The notes under the pieces: generated by a model
What the model was told of the DNA's origin: nothing
The model's database searches: none
Seen by the model: the letters and a program-made list of their open reading frames with translations, nothing else
NCBI GenBank assembly: GCA_009760855.2
Contig: WPIO01000010.1
Coordinates: 944,501-1,008,500, forward strand
Source: Cristatella mucedo
Taxonomy: Eukaryota > Bryozoa > Phylactolaemata > Cristatellidae
Direction: 5' to 3'
Length of the DNA: 64,000 nucleotides
Made by a program: the position numbers and the translations under genes
Shown: positions 1-12,929 of the stretch, in pieces
Numbering within the stretch: position 1 is the first letter of the stretch
How the letters are laid out: the number at the start of each line of letters is the position of its first letter

Positions 1-587
1 TCCCACTCATCAGCCAGAGCAGTCCTATTTCATATGGGATACGGAGACGAGTTCTTCCAGCTACATCTCCTGAGAGTTCACCGAATCGTTCTCTGGGAAC
101 TGGACCTGTGCTTGGCTATGGTAATTTGCCTGAGAGTCAGGCTGCTCCTGCTGCTTCTTCCGAGGAGTCAGCTAGCCTGTCAGGTGGCTACCAGGCTTGC
201 AATGACCAGACACTGAAAACACTACCAGAACCAGTGCCAAGCTCACTATCACTAGCATGGCCACTGCCTCCACCGGTGCTGCCACTGTGGCCTCTTAATC
301 GCCTACAGCCTGCAGCAGGCGCTGCTCACAATTCTTTGGATGCAGGTATGGATCTATTGGATTGCTGTCGTCCATATTGCACCCCTTTAGATCTCATAAG
401 TGCATGCATTCGCGAGCTAGTTCCACATTTATTAAAGGTCTACAAAGGGGGTTTATTTCTCTTAAATAGCTATAGAAATGGTTCAATGCAATTAGTATTT
501 TAGTGTTGCTACATCATATGCAGCGCTACCCATGCATGGCCAATGAGCGACTGCTAGTCTGTATCTTGTGTTTCCATCATTTGCAGT

Positions 588-770
588 TTATTAATAATAA
601 TAACTATACATTTATATATCACCCTCAGAGAACTTAATTTCTTTCTAGGCACTTTACATTTGCTGTAATTGAAGCATGATTAATTCATTTAAATATCACC
701 CTTGGAGAATTGAATTTCTTTCTAGGTACTTGACATTTGCTGCAATTGAAATTGAGCATGATCAATTTCA
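588..770 (-). mobile_element. Two tandem LINE 3' tails in intron 1 (left arm)
   Basis: On the minus strand the unit reads ...AAGTGCCTAGAAAGAAATTAAGTTCTCTGAGGGTGATATATAAATG followed by TTATTATTATTA, and a second diverged copy lies about 85 bases away. The same tail ends the LINE in the spacer (21090-21165). No coding part remains. Confidence 0.6.
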
Positions 771-3700
771 TTACCGAGATGCTGTAGAATCTGGCCCTTA
801 CTTTTCCAGATGCAAATAAAAATATATTGCATATCTGATTGCTAATCATATGATATGAAAAAGGAATAACTTATTCACACTGAAAGATATTGTGCATAAC
901 TTTGCATACAATGTTATTGCAGAAATCATGTGTCAATCAGTTTAGCACTGCTACCTGAGCAGGCGTTTTTTGCCACTGACAATCTCGGGTTGGGAATTTA
1001 AACTTTCCTACTGATAGCATAGTTTTGTACAGAGCCTAAGTAATGTATATGTGCAGGGTATATAGCATGTACATGCACAGGGTATACGGCATTTTAAATG
1101 AACTTTTAAAGCCATATGCAACTGTTAACAAGTCTTGAAGATTGAACAGTATTGTCGTAGAGTCCACTCTGTAGCTAATGCATGTATGTGTGTATCTCCA
1201 TCTGTAACTCCACAAAGTCATAAAGACTACCTCTCCGCGTACGTGCGATTGTGCATCTGAACATTTTAGGTTATAGTAGCAGCACTGAAGCCATGCAAGC
1301 ATTCTTCGAGCTTGACCCAGAATATCAAAAGTACTGCCACTTGCACAGTGCTTGGGCATATGCACATCAGCTCTTTGCTTCAAGCACTGCATACAGGTAG
1401 GTTGTGTACCGTTCCATAATGTTCAGCTGACCTAATAACATCACTGCATGGTTTGTGTCTTCTTAACATTCAAACTAATTTTACTGACAATTGCAGTAAA
1501 TACGTTGAAAGTCACATGGCAGATTACAAGAGTTACAGCAACGTTGAGCTGAGCAGTGGTCTGGATTATGTTTTACCAGCATCGGCAGCTGAAGCTTCAG
1601 CAACGACCCGCGGAGAGACTGTGCTTTGCCACGTTCCATCGCCTAACTTTACAGTAGATGCATCGAAGTTGGATAGTGAAGAAGCTTACCCAAATAGCTG
1701 CAACCCTGCTAGTTCAGAACATACAGCAAACTCCGGTATACGGTTTAATAGTTCCGTCAATCCCCTACACAACAGTTCAGATGTCAGTCATACCAACGGA
1801 TGCAGTGAGACTGTCACAACAAGCAGTGGCATCGATGCTGCCAGCACCAGTGCTAATGTGGCCAGCAATGGCAGCACAAGAGCGGGCATTGCTGGCGACG
1901 ACAATAGCAGCCACTGCCGACGTAAGAAGCTGTATTTCGTTATTTGTCTTTTCTGCAAGCCTGCTAGTGAGTGTTTGATAGTAATCAATTGTCAGTTTTC
2001 ATGTCCTTGCAGTGGAGCCGAGTCTCTTGGCAGCAGGCACACATGGCGAGCCCATTGCCAATTCAGCGCTGCTCCTGGCATCTTTTAAAGAATTTCCTTC
2101 ATCATCTCAAGCACGCGTGAGCTTCACCAAGTCGGGGCAGCTTATTACAGTTGTTCCAAGCAGTGTGCAGGATGGAAACCCTGGCCTGATACAGATCAAC
2201 GATGTGGGGCCGATTATTCAGCAAGCTACAGATACAGCTGGCATGCATGCACCGACAGGTGTAGAGTTTCAATTTGGCTTAGAATTTCCCCTTGTCAGGT
2301 AAGTAACTAGCCTGAACAAGCTGCAGCAAAACAAATTTGCAAGTCGAGTATTGATGTGTATCTTCATAAAATAACTTCTGGGTCAAGTAGACATAGACCT
2401 GGTATTGGTGCTAACTTCTGTCGAATGTTGAACTGCTCCTTAATATTCGTCGATTAAGAAGAGTAAACATGACTAACTGTAACTATGCTCTGTTCAGGGA
2501 CCAGACTCGCAAGAGAGATGTGATTGATTTTTGCAAGCGACAAGTCAACAAGTATAAAAGTGAGAAAGACAGTGTTGACAAGGAGGCCACAGTTCTCATG
2601 TGGAACTTTTTGGCCATGCTAGTCAGGCAGAATGGGGTGAGTGTGGCCGCATAGAAACTGCGCTCACCGCAGCGCGATCGACTTTTTAAAATGATCTGAC
2701 TCGACTTTAAATCTAAATTTCAGACTTATATAAACTCGGACATCGTTGATCTTCTGATCGAAGAAGATGATGGCGGTATCTCACACGAGGATGGTGAGCC
2801 AGCTCCTAAGCAACAGCAGCCATTTGCTACAGCTGCCGACAAAAAAAACCTTGATGCCACCACTGACCGCCTTCGACTGCTGCTACTAGCTGGTCACACA
2901 AGAGAAGCTGTCACCCACGCTGTCAAAAATGGCCTTTGGGGACACGCATTCTTTCTCTCAAAACTGGACAGCCGTACTGAGAGCTTTGTTACTTCACGGT
3001 GAGCAGCAGCAATACAACACCATTTGACCTGCGATGCTGTGTATGTCTCAAGGTGTATGCTTTCGAGACTGCCCACTTGTGCTAGTTAGTGAGCGTCTCT
3101 ATGTATGTGAACAGGACTGTTTGTGCCGACCTTTCCCAAGCATGTCTGCCATAATTTAACTGCATTGCAATATTTTTCTGACTGCTGTGGTGTTACAAAC
3201 TATAATGCAAAATATTTTCAGGTTTCTTGCGACGTGCACGAGCAAGAAAGATCCCATCACTACGCTCTATGAGCTGATGCTGCACAAGCAGCCTAGTGTG
3301 GTCACGGTATGTGCCATAAACTGGCAAACGACTGCTGGCTATGTCGTCTATTTCTCTGCTGCATCGTGATGCAGCCGCTAGCAGGGCTACGGCTCAGCAT
3401 GATGTAGCGAGAGCGGCATTTGCTAACGCTACACTGGATTCAGAGTGCATCGGCTCAGTGCACGTTTCTTGCAGAGCATCGTCAATGGTGACTGCAGTGA
3501 CTGGCGTCAGCACCTGGCCATGATGCTGCATCCGACACGTGGTGACTCAGACTCACGGCGAGCGGTCGAGCAGCTGGGAGACGCCCTCGCTGCCCAAGGG
3601 CGAGTGGTAGCAAGCCAATTCTGCTATCTGGTGGCCGGGGTGCCGTTTGAAGGCTTCGGTAGCAAGAGCGCCAAGCTGAGCTTGCTCGGGGCGCATACGA

Positions 3701-3954
3701 GGTGCGCGTGCGTGCTTCTGCCTGCTCTGCCTTGTCCACTTTGTCACAACAGCCGAGTTAAACGTCGATTGCATTTCAAATTAATATTTGATGGACTTTG
3801 AGCATTTAATGCAAACTGGCATCGTGCCTCAATTCCTATTAGTAGTCCAAGGCTAACGTACTGCAGCCAGCATGTGTGCCTTTCATTTAGGCATCTGAGC
3901 CACCTAACTTAATGACAGCATTTGAAATGTATCATCTTCTTGCAAACGCTGCAG

Positions 3955-4059
3955 AATGCCGGAGAAAGAATTCCTGTCTAACCAACACGTCGAATGGACA
4001 GAGGTCTTAGAGTTTGCCTGGAGTCTACAAGACCGGCCTTTGTGATGCAGCATCTCCAG
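3955..4059 (+). pseudogene. Sec16 exon 9, left copy, with a 1-base deletion
   Basis: Compared with 37612-37717, one base is missing near 4027 (agtctacaag against agtctaacaag). The frame then reads SLQDRPL followed by TGA, ending translation inside the central domain. Both flanking splice sites are intact. Confidence 0.85.
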
Positions 4060-4582
4060 GTATCTTGGCACTCAAGGCAACAGCTACAGCAGCAGCAGCA
4101 GCAGTAGTAGCAGCTGTTGTGAGTGATGTGCTACTGAACTAACCTGTCGTTGCCTCTCTTCTGAGCCTTTGCACCAGGCACTGAATCGCCTGATCAGTGT
4201 AAGGTTATGACGGCTCAACTAGTTGCATGAGATGCTGCCAATCTGTTAGCTTTAGTTGCTCCATTTAACAAATTGTGTTACTGCTCGATTAAATGGCTAG
4301 CATTCAAGCCTGCATGCCTTTGCTAGCATCAGTAATCCCGGCCTAGTGACTGCGAGCCACATAGCTCGTTGGCGACACATAGTGATTATTCAAGCAGAGC
4401 TTAAGTATGGTAGCTTTAAGAGAGTGCAGAAGCAGCACATACTTCGGCAAAGCCTCGACCTTGTAGCAGAGATTTCCTTGAACTCGCTATCCACCTGCAG
4501 CAAAGCATGCTTTCTCTACCAGTTTTAAAGCGCCTGCTTAAGGGTTGTGCAGCTGCTTCGCCCCGATCTGTACATTCAACTC

Positions 4583-4589
4583 CCTCTCT

Positions 4590-4678
<89 letters not shown>

Positions 4679-4690
4679 CTCTCTCTTCTC
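4583..4690 (+). repeat. (CT)n microsatellite in Sec16 intron 9
   Basis: Nearly pure CT, giving false Ser-Leu reading frames that run into real flanking sequence. It lies between exons 9 and 10. Confidence 0.95.
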
Positions 4691-5898
4691 TCGCCAACCA
4701 TCAAACTGGCTGAGTCTTTCTTTGGTGAATATCTGGCACTGCTTTCGGTTACATCAATGAATCAGTACTTGACAATGCTCTACACCAATGCATCTTACAA
4801 AAAGGACTGCTTCCAGCATACTTTCCGACTACCGATTGCTGCTTATCAGTCATGGCATGTTCTGCTATTGCTATTGCAGAGCTATAAGCTTGCCAAAGCT
4901 TGGATCCATCTGGAGTGCGGGCAGCTGCCGGAAGCGCTGCGCTACTGCCAGGCTATAGCCGGCAGAGTGCTGATCGAGCCGTCGCTCTTTTCTACCGACA
5001 TGCTCCACAGCCTGTTAGAGGTAGGCGATCTGCTCCCTCTGCTGTTCACGACTGCTGAATAGTTGGACGATGATAGCCAGTTGGAGCTCAGGCTCTGTTA
5101 GAGTTGTCGATCAGTTAGTTATCACTCTGACCAGAAAAAAGTGGCAATCAATGCTGCGTTAGAGCAGAAGCATTCGGATTAGGTTTCTATGTAAAACTGC
5201 AGCTTCTTGTAAGAGACCAATAGCAGCCAGCTCAAAGGCCTTTGACTCTACACCAGCATTGTGCTTTGCACTTGTAGTCGGACAAGAAATCATGAGTGGA
5301 AAACTATGTGGCAAAAATCAATACGTGCTTGAGCTAGGTGTAGGTACGAGCCAGTCATGGTGCGCCGGTGGTGACTTATTGTGCTACCTAGGCAGCTCCG
5401 GTTGCACGGTACTTCTAAAATGCAGGCAGAGCCGCTGTGCTATAGCTCTGCAGCCACTGCATGCTACTTATCAGCCCCTTGAGCAGCGCTGACCCTAAAG
5501 CAAACATGAATATTTGTTTGATCTGTAAGTAAACTCATTGAAAATCAAAGTCACAAAACTAGAGATCTTGTTGTATGATAAAGCTCCCCCTAATTTTTTG
5601 CTATTCCATAGATTAAAAATATGTGTTGCTGCTAAAAATATTTCTATTAAATACATAGATTGCATGGCCCACTTAAGATCAGCATAAGTGTGCGCTTAAT
5701 GCCGAGGTGCAGGCAATCAGAGCCATTTTGAGAAACTCCAGGCCCAGGCAGGTGCTTTAAAAGAGCAGACAACTGCCTGCAAACAACTTCATTGCAATAC
5801 CAGGCAAAGGTCACCCCCTCCCGCCCGATGCCTATTAAGTCTCAGCTGTAGTAATAATGATAGCAGCTACAACACTTCTTCCATTACATACATAGAGC

Positions 5899-5997
5899 TA
5901 TTAAATAGTCTGCCATTACAACCTTAATGATCAGGTGACCACATGTGACCAATTAAATAGCCTGCCATTAAAACTTTAATGACCAGGTGACCACATG
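5899..5997 (+). repeat. 53-bp direct repeat, two copies (left arm, intron 10)
   Basis: The unit attaaatag...aatgaycaggtgaccacatg occurs twice back to back with a few substitutions. CAGGTGACCACATG contains E-box-like CANNTG strings in each copy. Confidence 0.75.
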
Positions 5998-6265
5998 CCT
6001 GCATGCGACGGAATCTTGGTGAAATCGAACATAGGGCTTGCTTATTGGCTAAAAGCAAAGGAGCTAAAATAAAGTTTGGTAGACAGGAGGTAGTTGAGCA
6101 GCCTCAGATTGGGACATGGAAAGCTATAAGGAAGGGGGAGACAGTGTGCTGTGCTACATGGTCAGTACCAAAGAGTTGACAGAAATGGTCTACTGCTGAA
6201 GCTGTAGATGTACCATAAACACTATTAAGAAGAGTTAAAGAGAGTACTTTCGTTGTAGTGCATTC

Positions 6266-6345
6266 TATAAGAACTGAATCTCTATGCAGGTGCTGTACAT
6301 ACTACTGCAGGACTCGAGCCTCCGACCCTAACATTTCGAAATGGC
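6266..6345 (-). mobile_element. Degenerate SINE-B fragment (left arm)
   Basis: On the minus strand it carries the B-box-like ggaggctcgagtcctgc followed by gcacctgcatagagattcagttctt, the core and tail of the SINE-B family described at 52877-53015. It is diverged and partial. Confidence 0.45.
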
Positions 6346-8093
6346 AAGGCCAAGCAAATGAGCAGAATGATAGTATGCGAAATGTGACTGCTAGATATAT
6401 TGGAAATACTTGGTTAGTTGCCCTGTAACTGTGTTGTGCTCTTTGCTTTAGTCCTTAGTTTATTGGTGAGAATGCCTTTAATCTTTAGAAACTTCTTGAC
6501 AATAGTGTGTTTTGTAGCTATCTCTGCTGGTGAAGCAATTGACATTGAATGAAAAAATGCAGCTCCAGATGGAATGCCTTGAGCTTATGCAGCCGAAACA
6601 TCCTATGACTTGGCTCCAGCGACTGTCTGCACTATGTCAAAGCAGGGTGGAATTTCCTCAGAGCTTCACCTCTCTGTCATTAACATCTGTGCCTGCAGCA
6701 GTGCCGGCATCGATGACTGCTCCTGGATCGAAGCCAGGTTCTGGATTTGTGCCGGTTCCGGGATCGGTGCCAGCTCCTGGATGTGGGATAGCTCCTGGAT
6801 ATGTGATAGCTCCTAGATCGGTGCAAGCTCCTGGATCGGTGCCAGAATTAGCAATACCTCAAACAACAGCTGCTGTAGCAGCACCAACAGCCACAGCAGG
6901 TGACATGCTGCTCGTGTTTCCATACACATCTCGTCTATACTGCGCACCACTGCCCTTATGCCTTGGTGCCTCATCAAAAATAATTCGTTTTCTATTTTGC
7001 AGATATAGTTTTAGATTGCAAGAGGCCGGGTCATGGAGAAGCCATAGACAAACTCCCTCAGCCTCCGTCCCAGCATCTGCACGAAGGCACCGGCCTCCCA
7101 GCTGATGGACACAATTACACAGGATTTGATTCATCTATTTCACCTCCAGTTTATTCGTATCAACTACCTCTGTCGAACGATGGCTGTGCCGTGTTGCTTC
7201 CTCAGCAGCCATCGCATTGCCACAGCATGCTGCAGCCTTGGGCTTTTGTGCAGCCTTCCCCATTGCTCGGCCTGCAAGGTAAGGCACTGATGGAACGATC
7301 ATTCATGCAGTTCCTTGAAAATATAGGTCCACACGGTACAATATATACAGTTTTACTAAATACTAATCGCAATTGATTCAGAAGGTTGAAAAATTGCAAT
7401 ATCTGTGACTCCTAGGCTTGTCTTGACCGTTTGCATCTATCAATACCTTCGCAGTCCGGCACTAGGACTAGCCCACAATCCGGTTCATGATGTGCATTCA
7501 ACCAGAGCAAAGATACAAACAAAGCAAGCAATGCCACCACGACATCTGGAGGTCCTAATGAGAAATCTAAAGTTCAAAAGCTGCTTGATAGTAAATCAAT
7601 CATTTGTTCATTCATGTCAGGCTTGTAATGGAAGCACGATAAATGTGTATGCTGGCTCGGTTAGGGTATTGTCTCGCAATTCGTCCACAAGCTATGTATC
7701 TCCATTTTGAATGGCCAACAGAGTATTACTCGTTGTTGTGACAATCAAAATACATCTATTTACCATACAAGAGTCGAAAAAAAAATGAAGGCATCACTTT
7801 AGTAAAGCAAAAACGTAATGCTCGTATGCTAGAGCGCGAATCTAGCTGCTCGATCGGACAGACATATCGCCTCTTTAAGAATATATTTTGGACACTAGGT
7901 TATTAATAGGATTTAAAACCGCATATAGAGCCTGGAGTGCACGCCTTGCCTAGGCCATCCTTTGCGTGCATTTAATGCAAGTTTTGCACTTCGGGGCTTT
8001 CTTGGTCCGTGTCAGCGTATCCTAATTGATAGTAAAATGGTTTACTATTGTTTAGGTTCAAGGGAGTTACACCTTCCAACTTTTAATCTGTAG

Positions 8094-8389
8094 GAGAGCA
8101 AGGTACAACATCTGGAAACAGTGCCCAAGGTCGAGCAGCTGCAGAGCTTTGGTCTGTTGACCTCGACCTGGATGATGGCAATCTGATGATTGAGCGACAG
8201 CTCTCTGCAGACAGTGGCCTATATGCCTCACCCATAACAGCCTCCGTTGAGCCGTACCCTTCAGCGAACAGTCGTGATCCACAGACTCATTATCAGCAAC
8301 ATTACAAGAATGCTGATCCCTCTACCGTGTGGCAGCAGCAGCAGCACACACCACGTTTTGGCAGCAGCCAGGAGCATATGCAAATCCAG
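8094..8389 (+). pseudogene. Sec16 exon 13, left copy, with a 1-base deletion
   Basis: Compared with 33290-33586, one a is missing near 8352 (ccacgtttt against ccaacgtttt). The end then reads RFGSSQEHMQIQ and leaves in phase 0. Joined to exon 14 this would stop after four codons. The rest of the exon matches. Confidence 0.82.
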
Positions 8390-8696
8390 GTAGGCTTTGC
8401 TGGGGCTGATTATCTGTGCCGTTTGGGGGCAGTGTGGGTACATGCTCTGGGGGCATGATAATTAAAGTGGCTAACTCCCACATTCAAGGCTGTCTGCCGA
8501 ATTTAACCGGATGGGGATACATTCTGTCATTCTGGTTTCGTTCTCAATAGCATAACCAGTGGCAGACTACTCCTTACTGCGATTATCATGCGATTTTGCT
8601 TGAAATGCATAACCATGTCTTTCACTCTGCAAATCCATGGAAATTACCTAGGTAGCTAGTGAAAATCCTTAGCTCTTCACATAATCGCATACCCTG

Positions 8697-8810
8697 ATAT
8701 GGACTAGGGGCAAGGTGCTTGCCTTTGACGACCGAGGTCATGGGCTCGAGCACTGCGGCATATGTTAAGTGCTTGCATAGAGATTAAGTTTTTCTTATCA
8801 TGCTATAAAA
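8697..8810 (+). mobile_element. SINE-B copy in intron 13 (left arm)
   Basis: Reads ...caaggtgcttgcc, then a B-box-like gggctcgagcactgc, then tgcttgcatagagattaagtt. It is truncated before the usual TTGGGCGCTATACAAAT end. Confidence 0.6.
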
Positions 8811-9646
8811 GCATCGGCACGTTACTCTGCGGTATCCTTGTCTAAAAAGACCCGAATTCTTGTAATTCAGCATGACAAAAAGTAGGCAGATTTGTAAGTT
8901 AAGCTGATATGGGTCATCTATTCTCTATCGGTCATTCCTGGTAGCATTTAAGGCAGACATTGAGGTTCTGTGAGGAAATGAGACTGCGGAGTCCAGTAGG
9001 GATTTTGGCTTATTTATAAACTCTCTGCTCTTATCTATCTTCGTGAAAATAGTGCTTGAAAAAGATCCCCAAAACAGCTATAGTGAACACAATGTAAGAT
9101 TTTGAACTTGGAAAGCTTAATCGTTGATGGTTGGCATCAGCTTATATTGGTATTTGTCGATTTCTTTCTGCCATTTTTAATTAAAGCTAGACTTATCATA
9201 TGTTTAGCACCCTAATAAAGTCTGATCTATTCCCCGGGCCCTTCAGATATAGTGTTCAGGAATTCCATCAACCGATTGGCATCAAGTAAAGCAAAGCTGC
9301 AGCAAGTGCACACGAATAAAAGGCAATTGAGGCACCAAAGGAAAATGAAATATTTGAAATGGCTAGGTTTCGGCTCTTTTTTAAATATTTTCAAGGCAAG
9401 GGATGTTTGTGGTGTCAGCCGGAAGCTGTAGATTTTAGTTGACAGGAGCTGCAGGCACGGTCTAGCAAGGATGTCAGGTTAATGTTAGGCACAGCTAAGC
9501 AACCAGAGACAAGAAAAGTGATTGTACCCTGGTTGTTAAAAGAGCAAGTTTGCAGTGAAAAGGGATGCCTGATGAGTAAGCAGTTTAGATAGGTTCGCCA
9601 GAGCATCGGGAACGAAGGCATCAAAAATGTGCCTCTTGCAGTTATG

Positions 9647-9740
9647 TTGAAGTGCCTAGGTAAAGGTTAAGTTCTCTTTGGGTGCAATGCATGAAACCTG
9701 TTATTTTATAGTAACTATAGTTAGCAATATTATTATTATG
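9647..9740 (+). mobile_element. Solitary LINE 3' tail in intron 13 (left arm)
   Basis: The string gtgcctaggtaaaggttaagttctctttgggtgcaat, then an ATTATTATT run, matches the LINE/SINE tail. About 400 bases upstream of it I see nothing recognisable. Confidence 0.5.
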
Positions 9741-9837
9741 GTATGACATGTACAATAGAGTGTGTGCTGCTGATGGCGAGCCGTGCAAGTCGGGGAGAAA
9801 CGATTTCACAAGACGCTGGAAATTAATTTAAATACAA

Positions 9838-10003
9838 GCTGATTTAATGGCCTCCTTTGTATAGCGACAGAAGAGCCTTTACAGCTACCGCCGCCGCTTG
9901 CAGCGGCAATAAAGGATCTCCCACCGCAGGATTCGAACCCACGACCTCGCGACCAAGGTCGTGAAAAGCAACCGCCTTACCTAGTGAGCCATCACAGCTC
10001 AGC
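9838..10003 (-). mobile_element. SINE-A copy, tRNA-like head (left arm)
   Basis: On the minus strand: A-box-like TGATGGCTCACTAGGTAAGG, then a B box GGTTCGAATCC, then a body with GCTGCAAGCGGCGG and GTAAAGGCTCTTCTGTCGC, ending GGCCATTAAATCAGCT. This is the best-preserved member of the family. It lies in intron 13, antisense to Sec16. Confidence 0.8.
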
Positions 10004-11888
10004 ACACTTATGTCGCTCACACACAAGCCTCTATGCAAATATACATGCAAAGTGAGGCTCACAGTGAATTTGAGCAAGAAGTTCATGCACTTTTTTTTAC
10101 ATAAAGGCGTTTAAAATCTTCACCAGCACGCAAAGCAGGTATAAGCATACCATCACAGAATATATACGTACAGGTTAGGTATGCCTGTACGAATAATTCA
10201 GGGCTCATAGACGCTCATAGACGTAGGCTCGAGCGTTTATGCAAGCACAACACAAACTCACACAAGCACGAACACGCACGCACACACAACAACACGCGCG
10301 CACACGCACAGATACACATCCAATTGGAAAAATTCACGCATGAGAAAACTATTGCTTGTGATATGTTAATGTATCTGAGTGTATAACTTTACTATTTAAT
10401 AACCATTACTTCATTTGTCACTCTGACGATGACGCTTTTGAAGAAAGACTCAATCGAGACTCAAATCAATAGATAAGATAGGTTTCTACGTTGTCTCGTA
10501 ACTGATCAGTGGTACCTAGCGCTTAGTCAAATTCACTCATTTTTCACGTCTTTGTGTTGCATAGTCCTGTGCACGGCTTAAGCCTGAACGTGAGGTGCTT
10601 GTTTTTGGACACTAGTATGCGCCCATGCTGTGCTTCTGCTGGACTGCCGAAGGTTGAATCGCTTAGTTTTCTACCTTCAACATCTTGTTTTGTCTTTCTA
10701 GAAGTCAACCCTATAGACGCGCCCGATGACTTCAGCGATAGTTCTCGCGAAACCCGATGCGACCATTCTAGAGTAATATCGACGGTATGTAAACCATTTT
10801 GCTTGCTACACATCGTGTGTGTAGCGTACATAATTGTGTCTCCCTTGTGCTCAGCTGGTAATATGGTCTGAGGTTGTTGTGGTTTTTGATGTAATAATAG
10901 TTAGCAGCAGCATTTTTATTGTACACCGATGTATACTCAAAAGTAAAAAATGTATCGGCTGTAGCGAGACCAAACGACACCAGTTAAAGTGTTCAATAAA
11001 TAAGCACATATAATGTCAGATCGTTTGACGAATGTACTTATGCATACGCTATGAGCATCAATACATGCAATTTTGAATGAACGCTCTCCTGTACCTATTA
11101 ACCACACACGGGTTTTCCTGAGTGGCTAGGCGGTGCTGACTAATGAGAAGAGAGCCAAAGTAACACGTATGCTGGCTATTGTCCAAAATCATTATGACCG
11201 CTGGAAAATAAAGCTGAATTCAAATTTATTAAAAAATAATCACATTTTCAATCTGGAGTAAATCTGACAGCTGTCAGTCGGGCCAGCTAATTAGCTCAGC
11301 CAGCTAACTACTACACTACTACTACTGCCTTCCAAAGCAGAGATCAAGTATGACGTGACCTTTCTTGCTTCAATGGTCTTGTGGCATAAGTATATACGGT
11401 TTAAAAAAGCTATTTAATATACATGATCTTATAGCACGTTCGCGCATTTACCTTTGATGTGCATTACCAATCAAAAGTGACACGAATACCGCAATAGATG
11501 ATGAAGGTCAATTTTTCCATAAGGCACTCTGAAAGCACTCAGTTCGTGTATTTACAGAAGTTTTGGCCTACAAATAACAAGTCCTGAGCTGATACACTAT
11601 CGATGAAAGAGGGGATGTTTGTGCAATGTGTATAAACAAATGCAAACTATGGATTCCTATAGGTGCACTGCGTTTAAAATCCGCTCGAGCTCACCTGCTA
11701 CTAGAACCAGTGCCTCTAGTTTTGCTTTTACTGCATGCATTCAAATTAGGGTGATGTTTTGAATGACTTAAAGACTCTAGACTGTACTTTGAAGTATCCA
11801 TGATGACTAGATCGTTGGCAAAAAGCTTACCAACAAACCTAATGTCAGCCTTTACATATCTTCTTTACATAGCTGACATATGGTCGGT

Positions 11889-12086
11889 GAGCCGTGATGG
11901 CACACTAGGTAAGGTGGTTGCTTTCACGACCTCGGTTCCGAGGTCGTGAAAGACCCGCGACCTCGGTTCCGAGGTCGTGGTATCGATTCCTGCGGTGGGC
12001 GATCCTTTATCGCACCTGCAAGCGGTGGTTATAGCCGTAAAGGCTCTCTTGTTGCTATACAAAAAGAGGCTGTTTAATCAGCTAGG
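11889..12086 (+). mobile_element. SINE-A copy with a duplicated palindrome (left arm)
   Basis: Same head and tail as 9838-10003, in sense orientation to Sec16 in intron 14. The part before the B box carries acctcggttccgaggt twice (about 11929-11976); each copy is a perfect hairpin palindrome. The B box is altered to tatcgattcctgc. Confidence 0.75.
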
Positions 12087-12686
12087 ATTTATTTATTTAT
12101 TTTGTAGGCCAAAAATGAAACCTGCTTGAACAACTTGGAACTTGCAAATATTTATACACTAGCGCCAACCTGGCGAAGTGCTGTGACTATAGCAGGGCCG
12201 TCTTTTCTCATAAATAGTACTGCATTAACTCATGGCGTCATTACATGGTCTTAGTTTCCACGTGCAAGTTCGCGTGAAACGATTAGTTTCTTTTTTACAT
12301 CAGTCTTCAGGGCCACAAATCAGTGCGTTTCCTTAGATCTATCGGAAAGTAACAAATTCACTTAGAACTTGCATATTCTATTGATAAAACGTGTAAAATC
12401 CAATTGATCATGGTGCAAGTGTAATATAATCCCAGCCATATCAAAGAGCACCAGTTCTTTGACCAATGAAGTAAATCTGGCGAAATATTTTTCCCTAGTC
12501 GTGGCAAATTGAGACAAAAACACAACACCGCTAAGAACAATATGTATCTATGTTTTAACATGTCTGCGTGTCTTGCCCAATCATTAGATCACTTTCATCT
12601 TGGATGTTGCCTTAACCTAAGCCAAATTACTTTTCGTTGTAAGCTTCTCTGTTTATTTCCGTAAGCTACGTCGATACACTCATTGA

Positions 12687-12689
<3 letters not shown>

Positions 12690-12728
<39 letters not shown>

Positions 12729-12735
12729 TAAATGA

Positions 12736-12783
<48 letters not shown>

Positions 12784-12798
12784 ACATATATATATGAT

Positions 12799-12879
<81 letters not shown>

Positions 12880-12886
12880 TAAATGA

Positions 12887-12927
<41 letters not shown>
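12690..12927. repeat. Compound (TA)n/(CA)n microsatellite (left arm)
   Basis: Blocks of TA are interrupted by two copies of acatatataaatgaattgta (near 12721 and 12872) and a cacacacac block near 12799. It lies in intron 14. Confidence 0.95.

Positions 12928-12929
<2 letters not shown>

Noticed and set aside
4545-5062. Long Ser-Leu frames running from the CT repeat into Sec16 exon 10
   Set aside because: They are CT microsatellite read-through. The real exon starts at 4880 after a splice acceptor, and the upstream part is intron.
9838-10003. Possible tRNA gene because of clear A and B boxes
   Set aside because: No cloverleaf with an acceptor stem, the same unit recurs with a long non-tRNA body, and copies vary in the boxes. 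It is a SINE head.
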